Of a stretch of DNA of 26,236 bases, positions 8,064-15,364 are shown piece by piece. The stretch's first letter is position 1. Each line of letters begins with the position of its first letter. Both the position numbers and the translations under genes were made by a program. Location of the stretch: positions 1-26,236 of the forward strand of contig CAZYMF010000052.1 of the NCBI GenBank assembly GCA_964648215.1, read 5' to 3'. The notes under the pieces are model-generated. The model was not told the origin of the DNA. It searched no databases and worked only from the letters and a program-made list of their open reading frames with translations. This DNA comes from CAZYMF01 sp964648215. Lineage in GTDB: Bacteria > Desulfobacterota > Binatia > HRBIN30 > JACQVA1.

Positions 8064-8737
8064 GGGGTTCGCAGGTCGGGGATCTCGGAGACCTCTTTGA
8101 CCACCTGGAAGGCTTCGGCGTAGCGCCGGCCGATCTGGAAGCCGCGGTGCGCGGCGCGCCCGCGAATGGCCTCGAGCCATTCCTGCCCGTAGCACTCGAG
8201 CTGCGTCTGGTAGCAGGCCAGGCTCGCCATCTTGTGCTCGATGGTGCCGCTGATGTCGACGAACTTCTGGGCCCGAAACGAGTGCGGGCTGATGCCGCCG
8301 GGGATGGTGGCCTCGTACATATAGACGGAGCAACGGTTCTTGCGCGTTGCCGCGAGCACGGCCCGCGACAGCGCGATGTGCTCGGGATGGCTATCGCCCA
8401 GCCAGTGCGTGTAGACGGCGGTCGGGTTGATATCGGCCAGCATCTCATCGATCGCCGCGACCAGACGGGCGTCGGGGCGGATGGCGTCGCGTGCCAGGCC
8501 GAAGCTCATCAGCTCGACGCCGAGGGCGCGCGCGGCCTCCTGGGCCTCGGCGTGGCGGCGTTCGCGATCGTGGTGGCGGGTATCGTCGGGTCCGCCGGGC
8601 ACGCGCATGTTGACCATCACCACGCGGTGGCCGCGCTCGGCGTACGCAGCCAGGATCCCGCCGGCGCCGATCTCGCTGTCATCCGGATGGGCGCCGAAGA
8701 CGATCACCGACTCGCGCCCGCCGTTAGCTGCTGCCAT
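8060..8737 (-). CDS. PIG-L (LmbE-like) zinc deacetylase
   Basis: 225-residue member of the PIG-L/LmbE family, Zn-dependent de-N-acetylases acting on N-acetylglucosaminyl compounds (for example MshB, BshB, GlcNAc-PI deacetylase). The diagnostic AHPDDSE motif is near the N-terminus and the second metal segment HWLGDSHPEHIALSRAV is central. The ATG at 8737 is chosen because AAGAGG lies 6 nt upstream; an in-frame ATG at 8755 has no ribosome-binding site. It is the first gene of the operon with E1-alpha, E1-beta and the lipoyl-acyltransferase. This suggests it exposes an amino group that the operon's own acyl transfer step then modifies; the sugar substrate is unknown. Confidence 0.9.
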   Translation of the reverse strand: MAAANGGRESVIVFGAHPDDSEIGAGGILAAYAERGHRVVMVNMRVPGGPDDTRHHDRERRHAEAQEAARALGVELMSFGLARDAIRPDARLVAAIDEMLADINPTAVYTHWLGDSHPEHIALSRAVLAATRKNRCSVYMYEATIPGGISPHSFRAQKFVDISGTIEHKMASLACYQTQLECYGQEWLEAIRGRAAHRGFQIGRRYAEAFQVVKEVSEIPDLRTP

Positions 8738-8829
8738 ACCTGACCTCTTTACCATGCCGCATTGTTGCGTTGTCGCCGTCGCGCACGAATGTACTTCTTT
8801 CCCGATGCTTTCCTGAGCTGAACGTTTTT

Positions 8830-8845
8830 CCTACCGTTCGGTAGG
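8830..8845. promoter_or_regulatory. TetR-like operator upstream of PIG-L/E1/lipoyl operon
   Basis: CCTACCG-TT-CGGTAGG is a perfect 7-bp inverted repeat, 93 bp upstream of the PIG-L start codon and so in the expected promoter zone of the four-gene operon. Its form (TACCGNNCGGTA) is typical of TetR-family binding sites, and a 14/16 copy lies at 4447-4462. The identity of the regulator is unknown. Confidence 0.55.
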
Positions 8846-9002
8846 GAGTTCGCGAATGCCCAGTCGCAGGAACGACAGTGACCTATGTCAGTATCCGATG
8901 GCGGAGGCAAGCTTACCGTCTGCTGACCAAGGCGGGCTCCCACGGGCTGGTGCCAAGGATCAGTTATCGGAATGATTTTAGTCAGTTACGGAAGCTCTCC
9001 GC

Positions 9003-9031
9003 TTCGTCATCGTAGGCTGTGGCGGTATACT
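9003..9031 (+). promoter_or_regulatory. Sigma-70-type promoter for the 34-residue peptide gene
   Basis: TTCGTC (-35-like, 9003-9008), a 17-bp spacer and TATACT (-10-like, 9026-9031). The -10 box matches the consensus at five of six positions and the spacer is optimal; the -35 box is weaker. It lies 26 bp before the small ORF. Confidence 0.5.
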
Positions 9032-9057
9032 GGCGGTGTGTGAGTAGGAGCGGGAGA

Positions 9058-9162
9058 ATGTTCATTGTCGATGCAACGGCGAGCCTGGCCCCTTCGATCT
9101 GGTTGATGATCGCCCTGCTCTTTGTGACTGTTGTGGGGATTCTTTTTTCGTCGGTGTTGTAG
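9058..9162 (+). CDS. 34-residue single-pass membrane peptide
   Basis: Short ORF with a strong Shine-Dalgarno (AGGAG at 9046-9050, 7 nt from the ATG, inside the purine run AGGAGCGGGAGA). The peptide starts MFIVDATASLAPS and then has a ~20-residue hydrophobic helix (around WLMIALLFVTVVGILF) ending SSVL. It contains no charged residues except Asp5. It sits between a good -10 box and a perfect GC-rich hairpin just after the stop, so promoter, ribosome site, ORF and terminator form a complete 200-bp unit. Small membrane proteins of this size are either accessory subunits of membrane complexes or type I toxin-like peptides; nothing in the sequence decides between these, and no family is recognised. 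Confidence 0.55.
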   Translation: MFIVDATASLAPSIWLMIALLFVTVVGILFSSVL

Positions 9163-9168
9163 CGAACC

Positions 9169-9205
9169 CCACCGAGCCGCCGCGGCTCGCGGGGCGGCTC
9201 GGTGG
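9169..9205 (+). terminator. Perfect 13-bp GC hairpin after small ORF
   Basis: CCACCGAGCCGCC (9169-9181) pairs perfectly with GGCGGCTCGGTGG (9193-9205) around an 11-nt loop, beginning 7 bp after the stop codon of the peptide gene. There is no downstream T-run, so it may be a Rho-aided or mRNA-stabilising hairpin rather than a classical intrinsic terminator. Confidence 0.6.
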
Positions 9206-9520
9206 CCACTCGGACTTCGGACTCAGGCGGGCCTTTTGAGAGGCGCCGGCGTTTCTGCATCCGAGGTCCCGGTGAACACACTGGGTTGAACACCGCCGCC
9301 TTGCTCAGGATGAGCTTTCCGAGCGACGTTCTTCGTCCGCTGTTCGCCGAGAGTGGCGTCGTCTCGGCCAACGCCCTCGTGCTGCTCAATCGGGACGGCC
9401 CGCGCGCGGACATCATTCCGACGGTAGGGGCCGAGTACGCGTTCGCGGCGCCGCGGTGAGTGAACGATCCGCTTCCCGTTCTCTTGAGGGAGAGCAAGCT
9501 GGATAGTAGGAAGGCCGCAA
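9206..9520. other. Intergenic region upstream of the CoA-transferase
   Basis: Open frames occur on both strands but none has a ribosome-binding site with a recognisable product. A plus-strand frame ending at 9459 could encode about 50 residues from an ATG at 9310; it has no recognisable family and is not called. The region must contain the promoter of the CoA-transferase gene. Confidence 0.4.
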
Positions 9521-11245
9521 ATGAACGTGGTGGCCGAGGCGCGATTGCTGGCGCGCATGGCCGGCTGGGCGTTGTCGCTGATTCGCTACGACACGGACTA
9601 CCCGAGCCCGGTCCCGGAGAACTCGAAGTTCATGAGCCCGCGCGCCGCGGCGCGGTTGATCGGCGACCGCTCGGTGGTGGCGGCGTCGGGCCTGGGCGCG
9701 CACCAGCGCGCGTCGATTCTCTATCGGGCCATCCGGGAGTCGTTTGCCGACACCGGGCACCCCAAGCGGCTCACCGTGGTGAACATCGGCGGCCACGGCA
9801 GTCGCGGCCTGCTGTCCGGCACCATCGACGAGTTGGCCCAGCCCGGGCTGTGCGCGCGCTTCATCACCAGCCATTTTGAGACGTTTCGCGCGATGCTGGA
9901 TCTCGCCGCCGCCGGCAAATGCCAGCTGCAATGCCTGCCGCTGGGGATCATGAGCCTGCTGTTCGACGCCCTGTCGCGGGGGGAAGACTCCGTCGTCAGC
10001 GAAACCGGCATCGGCACCTGCCTCGATCCGCGCCGTGGCCGCGGCTCGCCGGTGACCGGCCGCCGGCAAGAGCAGCTAATCACGGTCGACGGCAACCGGC
10101 TGCGCTACCGCATGCCGCCGATCGACGTGGCGGTGTTCAACGTGCCCGCCGCCGACCGCCGCGGCAACCTCTACCTGCGCAACTGCGCCATTCGCGGCGA
10201 TAGCTACGAGATCGCCCGTGCCGCCAAGCGCAACGGCGGTCGGGTGATCGCCAACGTCGGCCTGTTGGTGGAGGAAGGCTATGACCGTGTCTTCCTTCCG
10301 GCCCGGTCGGTCGATGCCGTCGTCTACTATCCCTACACCGAGCAGACGGCGGGCTTCTTCCATCGGGACCCGTGGGCGGCGCTCACCACCGAGAGCTCCG
10401 TCCCGATCGGGGAAGCGCTCGACCATGCCCGCCTGGCGCGCTGGTTGGGCGAGCTCGGCGGTGCGCTCGCCAAGCGCACGGCGGTGGACGATGCGACGGC
10501 CCGACTTGCCGCGTCGACGTTGTTCTCCCACGTGGGCCGAGGAGCGCAGGTGGCCATCGGCGCTGGCCTGCCGGAGGAAATCGGCCGGATCGTTTTCGAG
10601 TGCGATCGCTTGAACGACGTCACGTTTCTGGTGGAGAGCGGCGTGGTCGGCGGACTGCCGGCGCCCGGCGCGTACTTCGGGTCGGCTTTCTCGCCGCGGG
10701 CCATCGTCTCCACGGCGCAGCTCTTCAAGCGCTGTTACCGCAAGCTGGACGCCGCCTGCCTCGGTGCCCTGGAGGTGGACGGCGCCGGCAACGTGAACGT
10801 CTCGAAGCGCGGCCGCGGCGTGCGCAACTACGCCGGTCCCGGCGGGTTCATGGACTTCACCACCGCGGCATCGGTACTGGTCTTCGTGTCGGGTTGGACG
10901 CGAAACGGCGAGCTGGTGGTCGACGGCGGCGCCATCCGCCAGCGCCGGCGCGGCGCGCCGAAGTTCGTCAAGCGGGTCGCCGAGGTGACCTTCGACGGCG
11001 GGCAGGCCCTGCGCGCCGGCAAGCAGGTCTTCTACGTCACGCCGGTCGGTGTCTTCCACCTGACCGCGCGGGGGATGGAGCTGAGCCGGGTGATGCCGGG
11101 GATCGACGTCCGCAGGGACGTCATCGAGGCCACGCCGATGAGGATCGTCCTGCCGAGCTCGGGGGAGGTTCCGCTCGTCTCCCGCTCGATCGTGACCGGC
11201 GACGGTTTCAAGCTGCCGGCACGCCGCCCGACCGGCCGCAAGTAA
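9521..11245 (+). CDS. Class I acyl-CoA:carboxylate CoA-transferase (fused alpha/beta)
   Basis: 574-residue protein of the acetate/propionate or 3-oxoacid CoA-transferase type, with both half-domains in one chain. The N-terminal half has RLTVVNIGGHGSRG and the PIDVAVFNVPAADRRGN segment (about 200-216). The C-terminal half has VAIGAGLPEEIG (about 344-355) and the catalytic glutamate in FLVESGVVGG (Glu372), which forms the glutamyl-CoA thioester in this family, followed by GAYFGSAFSPRAI and FVKRVAEVTFDG. The ATG at 9521 has AGGAAGG 6 nt upstream. About 35 extra residues (MNVVAEARLL onward) precede the normal start of the fold. The donor and acceptor acids cannot be told from sequence. The gene stands alone on the plus strand and converges with the membrane-protein gene 12 bp away. 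Confidence 0.88.
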   Translation: MNVVAEARLLARMAGWALSLIRYDTDYPSPVPENSKFMSPRAAARLIGDRSVVAASGLGAHQRASILYRAIRESFADTGHPKRLTVVNIGGHGSRGLLSGTIDELAQPGLCARFITSHFETFRAMLDLAAAGKCQLQCLPLGIMSLLFDALSRGEDSVVSETGIGTCLDPRRGRGSPVTGRRQEQLITVDGNRLRYRMPPIDVAVFNVPAADRRGNLYLRNCAIRGDSYEIARAAKRNGGRVIANVGLLVEEGYDRVFLPARSVDAVVYYPYTEQTAGFFHRDPWAALTTESSVPIGEALDHARLARWLGELGGALAKRTAVDDATARLAASTLFSHVGRGAQVAIGAGLPEEIGRIVFECDRLNDVTFLVESGVVGGLPAPGAYFGSAFSPRAIVSTAQLFKRCYRKLDAACLGALEVDGAGNVNVSKRGRGVRNYAGPGGFMDFTTAASVLVFVSGWTRNGELVVDGGAIRQRRRGAPKFVKRVAEVTFDGGQALRAGKQVFYVTPVGVFHLTARGMELSRVMPGIDVRRDVIEATPMRIVLPSSGEVPLVSRSIVTGDGFKLPARRPTGRK

Positions 11246-11257
11246 GAAGGGGTCGAC

Positions 11258-11638
11258 TCAGGACTCCGCGCGCAGGGCCACGACTCCCTGAATGATCGAC
11301 ACGACCAGGATGACGGCGAGCAAGCCGAGGGACGCCGGCAGCCTGAACTCCGGGTGGCCCAGCGCGATGAAGAACGTGTGCGCGCAGAAGGCGAAGATGC
11401 CGCCGCCGGCGAGCAGGAGCGAGAAGGGCTTGGCCAGTGGCGTGTGCAACAGCACCTGCTCGAAGCCGTAGAGGACGACCAGCACGAGCAGCAGATTGAG
11501 AACGAGAAACAGCTGGATGCCGCCCGGGAGATGGAACAGTGCCCACTCCTTCCAGAAGGCCGAGTCGATCTCGTGCGTGATCAGGAGCGCGGCGTTGATC
11601 AGATAGAGCTGCGCCGCAAGGCGTTGGCGATGGCTCAC
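11258..11638 (-). CDS. Small four-helix membrane protein (DUF6713-like)
   Basis: 126 residues with four predicted membrane helices (about 8-24, 40-60, 72-92, 102-122). The conserved-looking motif HEIDSAFWKEWALFHLPGG lies between helices 1 and 2; I associate this pattern with the uncharacterised DUF6713 family, tentatively. The start is GTG at 11638, overlapping the stop of the ABC1 kinase gene as GTGA, with GGGAGGT about 5 nt upstream. No catalytic motif is seen, although the two His in the helix-3 segment (AHTFFIALGH) are notable. It probably functions with, or is at least co-translated with, the ABC1 kinase in the membrane. Function unknown. Confidence 0.75.
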   Translation of the reverse strand: MSHRQRLAAQLYLINAALLITHEIDSAFWKEWALFHLPGGIQLFLVLNLLLVLVVLYGFEQVLLHTPLAKPFSLLLAGGGIFAFCAHTFFIALGHPEFRLPASLGLLAVILVVSIIQGVVALRAES

Positions 11639-12999
11639 GTGTCACCTCCCGTGAGGAAGTCGGATTGTCCGGCGCGTTCGAGAGCGGTGCGCAGCAGCGT
11701 GCGCAGATCGACGCGTGCCCGCAGCCTGGCGCACAGCAAGAATGTACCGGCGAGCTTGCGGTTCAGGAATACCGCGTCCGGAGGCGGCAGGCGGAAGCCG
11801 CCGCTGCGGAACGCGAGCGCCGCGCCGACCTCGCGCGCCCGCACCGGGACCTTGGAGGCGGCGAAGTCGTAGGCGCCCCGGTGGCGGAACGGCTCGCAGC
11901 CGATGAGGAACAGGTCGACGAACGCCTCCCGGAGCTGGTCCGGCGCGCCGGTCGTCAGGAAGCCGATCTCCTCCAGTGCTTGGCGCAATCCGCCACGATC
12001 GCCGTCGGCGCCGGCGGCGAAGGCGCGTGCGTAGCCGTGCGCGAAGCGCAGCGGGATGTCGCGGCTGCCGCCGAAGTCCAGCAGGGCGATCTGCTCGGTA
12101 GCGGGAAGAAACAGGTAGTTGGCGAAGTTGGGATCGCTCTGGACGAAGTGGAACTCGCACAGCTCTCGCAGCATCAGCCGATAGAGGAGGGTGCCGACGC
12201 GGTCGCGGAGGGCTTGCGGGTACGAGTCGTCGGCGAGCGTTTCGAGCGGCAGGCCGTCGATGTAGTCCATCGCCAGGATGCGCGCGGTGGTGAAGTCGTC
12301 GTGCACGCGCGGCACGACGAAGGCGGGCTCGTCGGCGACCAGGGCGCGATAGCGGCGCTGAAACTCCGCCTCGACGAGGTAGTCGGTCTCGCGGCGCAGC
12401 TGTCGCTTGGCCTCGGCGAGCAGCTCGGAGAAGTCGGTGTCACTGGGCAGCAGGTGGGTGAGTCGCAGGACGGTGGCGACGTTCTGCACGTCGTTGTCGA
12501 TGCTGCGCGCGATGCCGGGATACTGGATCTTGAGGGCGAGCTGCCGGTCGTCGGCGGCGGTGCCGCGATGCACCTCGCCGATCGAGGCGGCGGCGATCGG
12601 GCGCATGTCGAAGTCGGGCAGGCGCTGCACCCACCCCGCGCCGTAAGCCTGGCCGAGCACGCGCCGGAGCTGAGAGTGCGGCATCGCATCCGCGTCGGCC
12701 CGCAGGATGGCCAAGGCCTGGGTGAACTCCGGCGGCAGGAGATCCGCGCCCTGCAGCGACAGCATCTGGCCTACCTTCATCGCCGCGCCGCGCAGTCGCG
12801 ACAGCCGCTTGGCGAGTCGCTGGGCGTTGGCCTGGGTGAGCATGAGGCTCTCGGCCGCCTGATTGCCGGCCACGCGCCGCACCCCCTCGACGACGGTGCC
12901 AAGGGCGACCTCGCCCGCCAGCCACCCGAAACGGACGAGTCGTTCGATGCGGCCCGCCGGAACGCGGGACCGCCGCTGCGGTTTGGTCGGGTGCGGCAT
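11635..12999 (-). CDS. ABC1/AarF/UbiB-family atypical kinase
   Basis: 454-residue UbiB-family protein. The family-defining KxGQ motif is KVGQ (75-78) in an N-terminal helical extension. The Ala-rich nucleotide loop is PIAAASIGEVHRG (about 134-146), the catalytic-type lysine is in LALKIQYPG (Lys157), the HRD-equivalent segment is FVQSDPNFANYLF (286-298), and the metal motif is LLDFGGSRD (306-314). Such proteins are ATPases/kinases associated with ubiquinone or isoprenoid-lipid homeostasis. The start is uncertain: ATG at 12999 gives the usual N-terminus (SRVPAGRIERLVRFG) but only a weak ribosome site; GTG at 13050 is an alternative adding 17 residues. It is coupled to the downstream small membrane protein gene. 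The 158 bp to the gene before it suggests its own promoter. Confidence 0.88.
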   Translation of the reverse strand: MPHPTKPQRRSRVPAGRIERLVRFGWLAGEVALGTVVEGVRRVAGNQAAESLMLTQANAQRLAKRLSRLRGAAMKVGQMLSLQGADLLPPEFTQALAILRADADAMPHSQLRRVLGQAYGAGWVQRLPDFDMRPIAAASIGEVHRGTAADDRQLALKIQYPGIARSIDNDVQNVATVLRLTHLLPSDTDFSELLAEAKRQLRRETDYLVEAEFQRRYRALVADEPAFVVPRVHDDFTTARILAMDYIDGLPLETLADDSYPQALRDRVGTLLYRLMLRELCEFHFVQSDPNFANYLFLPATEQIALLDFGGSRDIPLRFAHGYARAFAAGADGDRGGLRQALEEIGFLTTGAPDQLREAFVDLFLIGCEPFRHRGAYDFAASKVPVRAREVGAALAFRSGGFRLPPPDAVFLNRKLAGTFLLCARLRARVDLRTLLRTALERAGQSDFLTGGDT

Positions 13000-13157
13000 C
13001 GAGAGCCCGGCCAGAAGACTTACACGTCCTGCGCGGTCCGTCGAACCCACTGAAGCGAGGGCCGGCTCACCCGGATCCGAAAATGGGAGTCCAGAGTTGA
13101 CAGTCGAGGGTTGAGAGACCGAGCCTGAGCGACACCTGGATTTCCGGATGGGAACTA

Positions 13158-13535
13158 CTAACGGCCGCGCCCCGCCTGTAGCTGCACCCAGCGTTGTCGC
13201 TGCTCGGCGGTGAGCACCTGGAGCGCGTCGCGGCCGGTCATGACGCGCAGCCGCCCGATCTCCTGGAGGAGGATCTTGGTGTTCTCGGCCCCGGCTGCGG
13301 TGGCCGTGCTCTCGCTTGTACGCAATCGCTGCGTCAGCGCCTGCAGTGTCTGGCGCGAACGGTCGCTCATGGCTTGGAGCGAGGCGACCTGCTGCTCGCT
13401 GAGGTCGAGCTGCGCGCGGAGGTCCAGCAGCTGGTCGACGATCGGCGGGGCCGAGTCGGTGGACCCGGCCCCGCCAGCGGCAGAGCTGCAGAGAAGAGCG
13501 AGAGCTATCAGCCCGATCAGGGCCTTGCCGTGCAT
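13158..13535 (-). CDS. Periplasmic Spy/CpxP-like helical protein
   Basis: 125 residues with a signal peptide (residues 1-24, KALIGLIALALLCSSAAG) and then a purely helical charged/Gln-rich body. LSEQQVASLQ near residue 45 and LTAEQRQRW at 108-116 are LTxxQ-type repeats, the mark of the Spy/CpxP group of periplasmic chaperone-like stress proteins. It lies 21 bp after the SoxA-like cytochrome gene and is the last gene of the ECF-sigma operon. A role in envelope stress or in protecting the exported cytochromes is inferred from context. Sequence similarity to the family is limited to the motifs and helix pattern. Confidence 0.7.
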   Translation of the reverse strand: MHGKALIGLIALALLCSSAAGGAGSTDSAPPIVDQLLDLRAQLDLSEQQVASLQAMSDRSRQTLQALTQRLRTSESTATAAGAENTKILLQEIGRLRVMTGRDALQVLTAEQRQRWVQLQAGRGR

Positions 13536-13556
13536 GTCACGTCACGAGGCGATCGC

Positions 13557-14162
13557 TCAGTGCTTGCCCGGGTCGAGCGCCACGCCTTTGCGGGTCGACA
13601 GGATGTAGGCCTCGAGCGCCTTCATCTTGGGATCGTCGTCGGCGAGCTTGGGACCTTCGAGCGGGTTCTCGATGCACCAGTTGACCATGTCGCGCAGCAG
13701 GGCGACCTTCTTCAGCTGCGTCTGGAACTTCGGGTAGGTCTCCGGGTGCGTGTTCGACGCGTCGGGATGACACATGTCGCACGAGATGCCGTTCTTGCCC
13801 AGCTCCGAGGAGTGGAACAGCTGGTAGCCCTCGTCGATGGTGCGCTTGAGCTCCGCTTTCCAGACGCGCATCTCGCGCTGGGTGTGCTCGGCGCCGCCGT
13901 GGGCGACCTGCAGCTTGGCATCGTGCTGCTTCATCAGCTCGGCCGCCACCGCGCGGGCCTTGGTCTCGTCCATACGCTCGCCGGGTGCGACGCCGGTCAC
14001 GGTCACGCTGGTCTCGCCGTCGCACAGCCCGACGACCTTGCTCTGCCCATCTGCCGGCGCGGGAAGCTGGTGCCGCGGCGTGTCGTCGGCCGCGTGGACG
14101 GCCACGGCGCCGCCGAGTGCAACGCCGAAAAGGATGATCAAGCTTCGACCCGTGTACGTCAT
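13557..14162 (-). CDS. SoxA-like mono-haem cytochrome c
   Basis: 201 residues with a signal peptide (1-24, ending VHAA). One haem attachment site, CDMCH (128-132), sits in a C-terminal domain whose pattern (GYQLFHSSELGKNGISC, then CHPDASNTHPETYPKF, DMVNWCIENP, LEAYILSTRKG) resembles the C-terminal haem domain of SoxA-type cytochromes, with a conserved-looking Cys at 163. It is expected in the periplasm as an electron carrier or a redox protein acting on sulfur species, but no other sox gene is present, so a Sox role is not supported. The ATG at 14162 has a near-perfect AGGAGG 6 nt upstream. It lies 26 bp after the metallophosphoesterase gene. Confidence 0.8.
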   Translation of the reverse strand: MTYTGRSLIILFGVALGGAVAVHAADDTPRHQLPAPADGQSKVVGLCDGETSVTVTGVAPGERMDETKARAVAAELMKQHDAKLQVAHGGAEHTQREMRVWKAELKRTIDEGYQLFHSSELGKNGISCDMCHPDASNTHPETYPKFQTQLKKVALLRDMVNWCIENPLEGPKLADDDPKMKALEAYILSTRKGVALDPGKH

Positions 14163-14188
14163 CTTCTTCCTCCTTTTTGCGCGGCCCA

Positions 14189-15337
14189 TTAGTACGATGG
14201 CCAGCTGACGCGACCCTTGAACTGGGCCGCCAGCTCTTCCATGCCCTTGCGCCCGCGGCTGACGCGCTCGAAGGTGACGTCCATCGGGTTGCGGTCCCAC
14301 AGGTCGTAGCGCTTGTTGACCTGGCCGCTCTCGAGCGCGGTCACCGTGCCCCAGCCGCAGCCGTCGAACTGGTTGAAGGGATCGGCACGAACCATCTCGA
14401 CGGTGAGCGGCGGCAATCCCTTCGGCGCGTACGGCCACGGCCAGGCGGTGGAGAGAACGCCGTGGAAGGTGATGTTCTTGATGCGGTTGGTGAGCACCTG
14501 ATGCGTGTGCCCGTGGATCACCGTGACCGCCCGGTACGGTGTCAGGATCTTCTGCACCTCCTCGGCGTCGTCGGTCCAGAAGTTCCACGGGCGGTAGTAC
14601 TTGTAGAGCGGCGAGTGGGAGAAGACGATGATCGGGGTCTTCTTGTCGACCTTGGCGAGATCCTTCTTCAGCCAGTCGCGCTGCGCCTCGCCGACGGTGA
14701 ACGGCCGGCCGTGGGGGTTGTCGAGCTGAGCCATGGCCTGCATGCGCTGCATCGGCGTCATCTTCGGCTCGGTCCAGTAGTCCTCGACGATCACGCTCTG
14801 GAGGACCACGAAGTGGACGCCCTTGTGGTCGAACGAGTAGGTCGGCTCGCCGAACATCTCGCGCCACTTCTCGCCCATGTCGAAGTACCAGTCGTGCTCG
14901 CCGACCATCATGCGCACGGGCGCCTTGATCTCCTTCAGGATCTGCTGTCCGAGCGCCAGCTCCTCCGGCTGCCCGAGCTGGGCCAGGTCGCCGCCGAAGA
15001 GAACGAAGTCGGGCTGCGGATCGAGAGCGTTGACGTCCTCGACCGCCTTCGCGCACGCGCGGGCGAAGCGGTGCGTCATTCCTTTGTTGAGAATGTGCGA
15101 GTCGGAGACATAGGCGAAGGTGAACTTGGGCGGAGTCTCCTTCGCCTCCGCCACGTTGATGAGCTGAAAGGAGTGCGGCGGCAGTCCGTTCCATGCCACC
15201 GTGGCCACGGCCGCGGCGCGCGCCGCGGTGCGAAAGAAGTCGCGGCGACTGAGCTGCGGCAGCTCCTTGAGCGCGCGCTCACGCTCGGTGAGGTACTCTT
15301 GCCATTTCCTTTCCTCGGGCAGTACGTACTTTGCCAT
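14189..15337 (-). CDS. Tat-exported calcineurin-like metallophosphoesterase
   Basis: 382 residues. A twin-arginine motif SRRDFF (30-35), followed by an Ala-rich helix, marks Tat export after folding with metals; the 29-residue charged n-region is unusually long. The phosphoesterase metal ligands are all present: DSH (79-81), GGD (115-117), GEHD (146-149, GNHD variant), SHSP (His241) and GHTH (276-279). The protein should sit in the periplasm as a two-metal phosphohydrolase of unknown substrate. The ATG at 15337 has GGAGGG 6 nt upstream. It lies between genes for a di-haem peroxidase and a cytochrome c in the ECF-sigma operon, suggesting that it works on a periplasmic or lipid phosphoester under the same stress. 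Confidence 0.9.
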   Translation of the reverse strand: MAKYVLPEERKWQEYLTERERALKELPQLSRRDFFRTAARAAAVATVAWNGLPPHSFQLINVAEAKETPPKFTFAYVSDSHILNKGMTHRFARACAKAVEDVNALDPQPDFVLFGGDLAQLGQPEELALGQQILKEIKAPVRMMVGEHDWYFDMGEKWREMFGEPTYSFDHKGVHFVVLQSVIVEDYWTEPKMTPMQRMQAMAQLDNPHGRPFTVGEAQRDWLKKDLAKVDKKTPIIVFSHSPLYKYYRPWNFWTDDAEEVQKILTPYRAVTVIHGHTHQVLTNRIKNITFHGVLSTAWPWPYAPKGLPPLTVEMVRADPFNQFDGCGWGTVTALESGQVNKRYDLWDRNPMDVTFERVSRGRKGMEELAAQFKGRVSWPSY

Positions 15338-15364
15338 CTCGACCCTCCTCTGTGTGAGTCCCGC

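Noticed and set aside
9202..9459. 85-codon plus-strand ORF after the small-peptide unit
   Set aside because: It would start at a GTG inside the terminator hairpin; no family or ribosome site is visible.
13557..14162. Assignment of the cytochrome to a thiosulfate-oxidising Sox system
   Set aside because: The resemblance is limited to the SoxA C-terminal haem domain and no soxB, X, Y or Z gene is present in the window.
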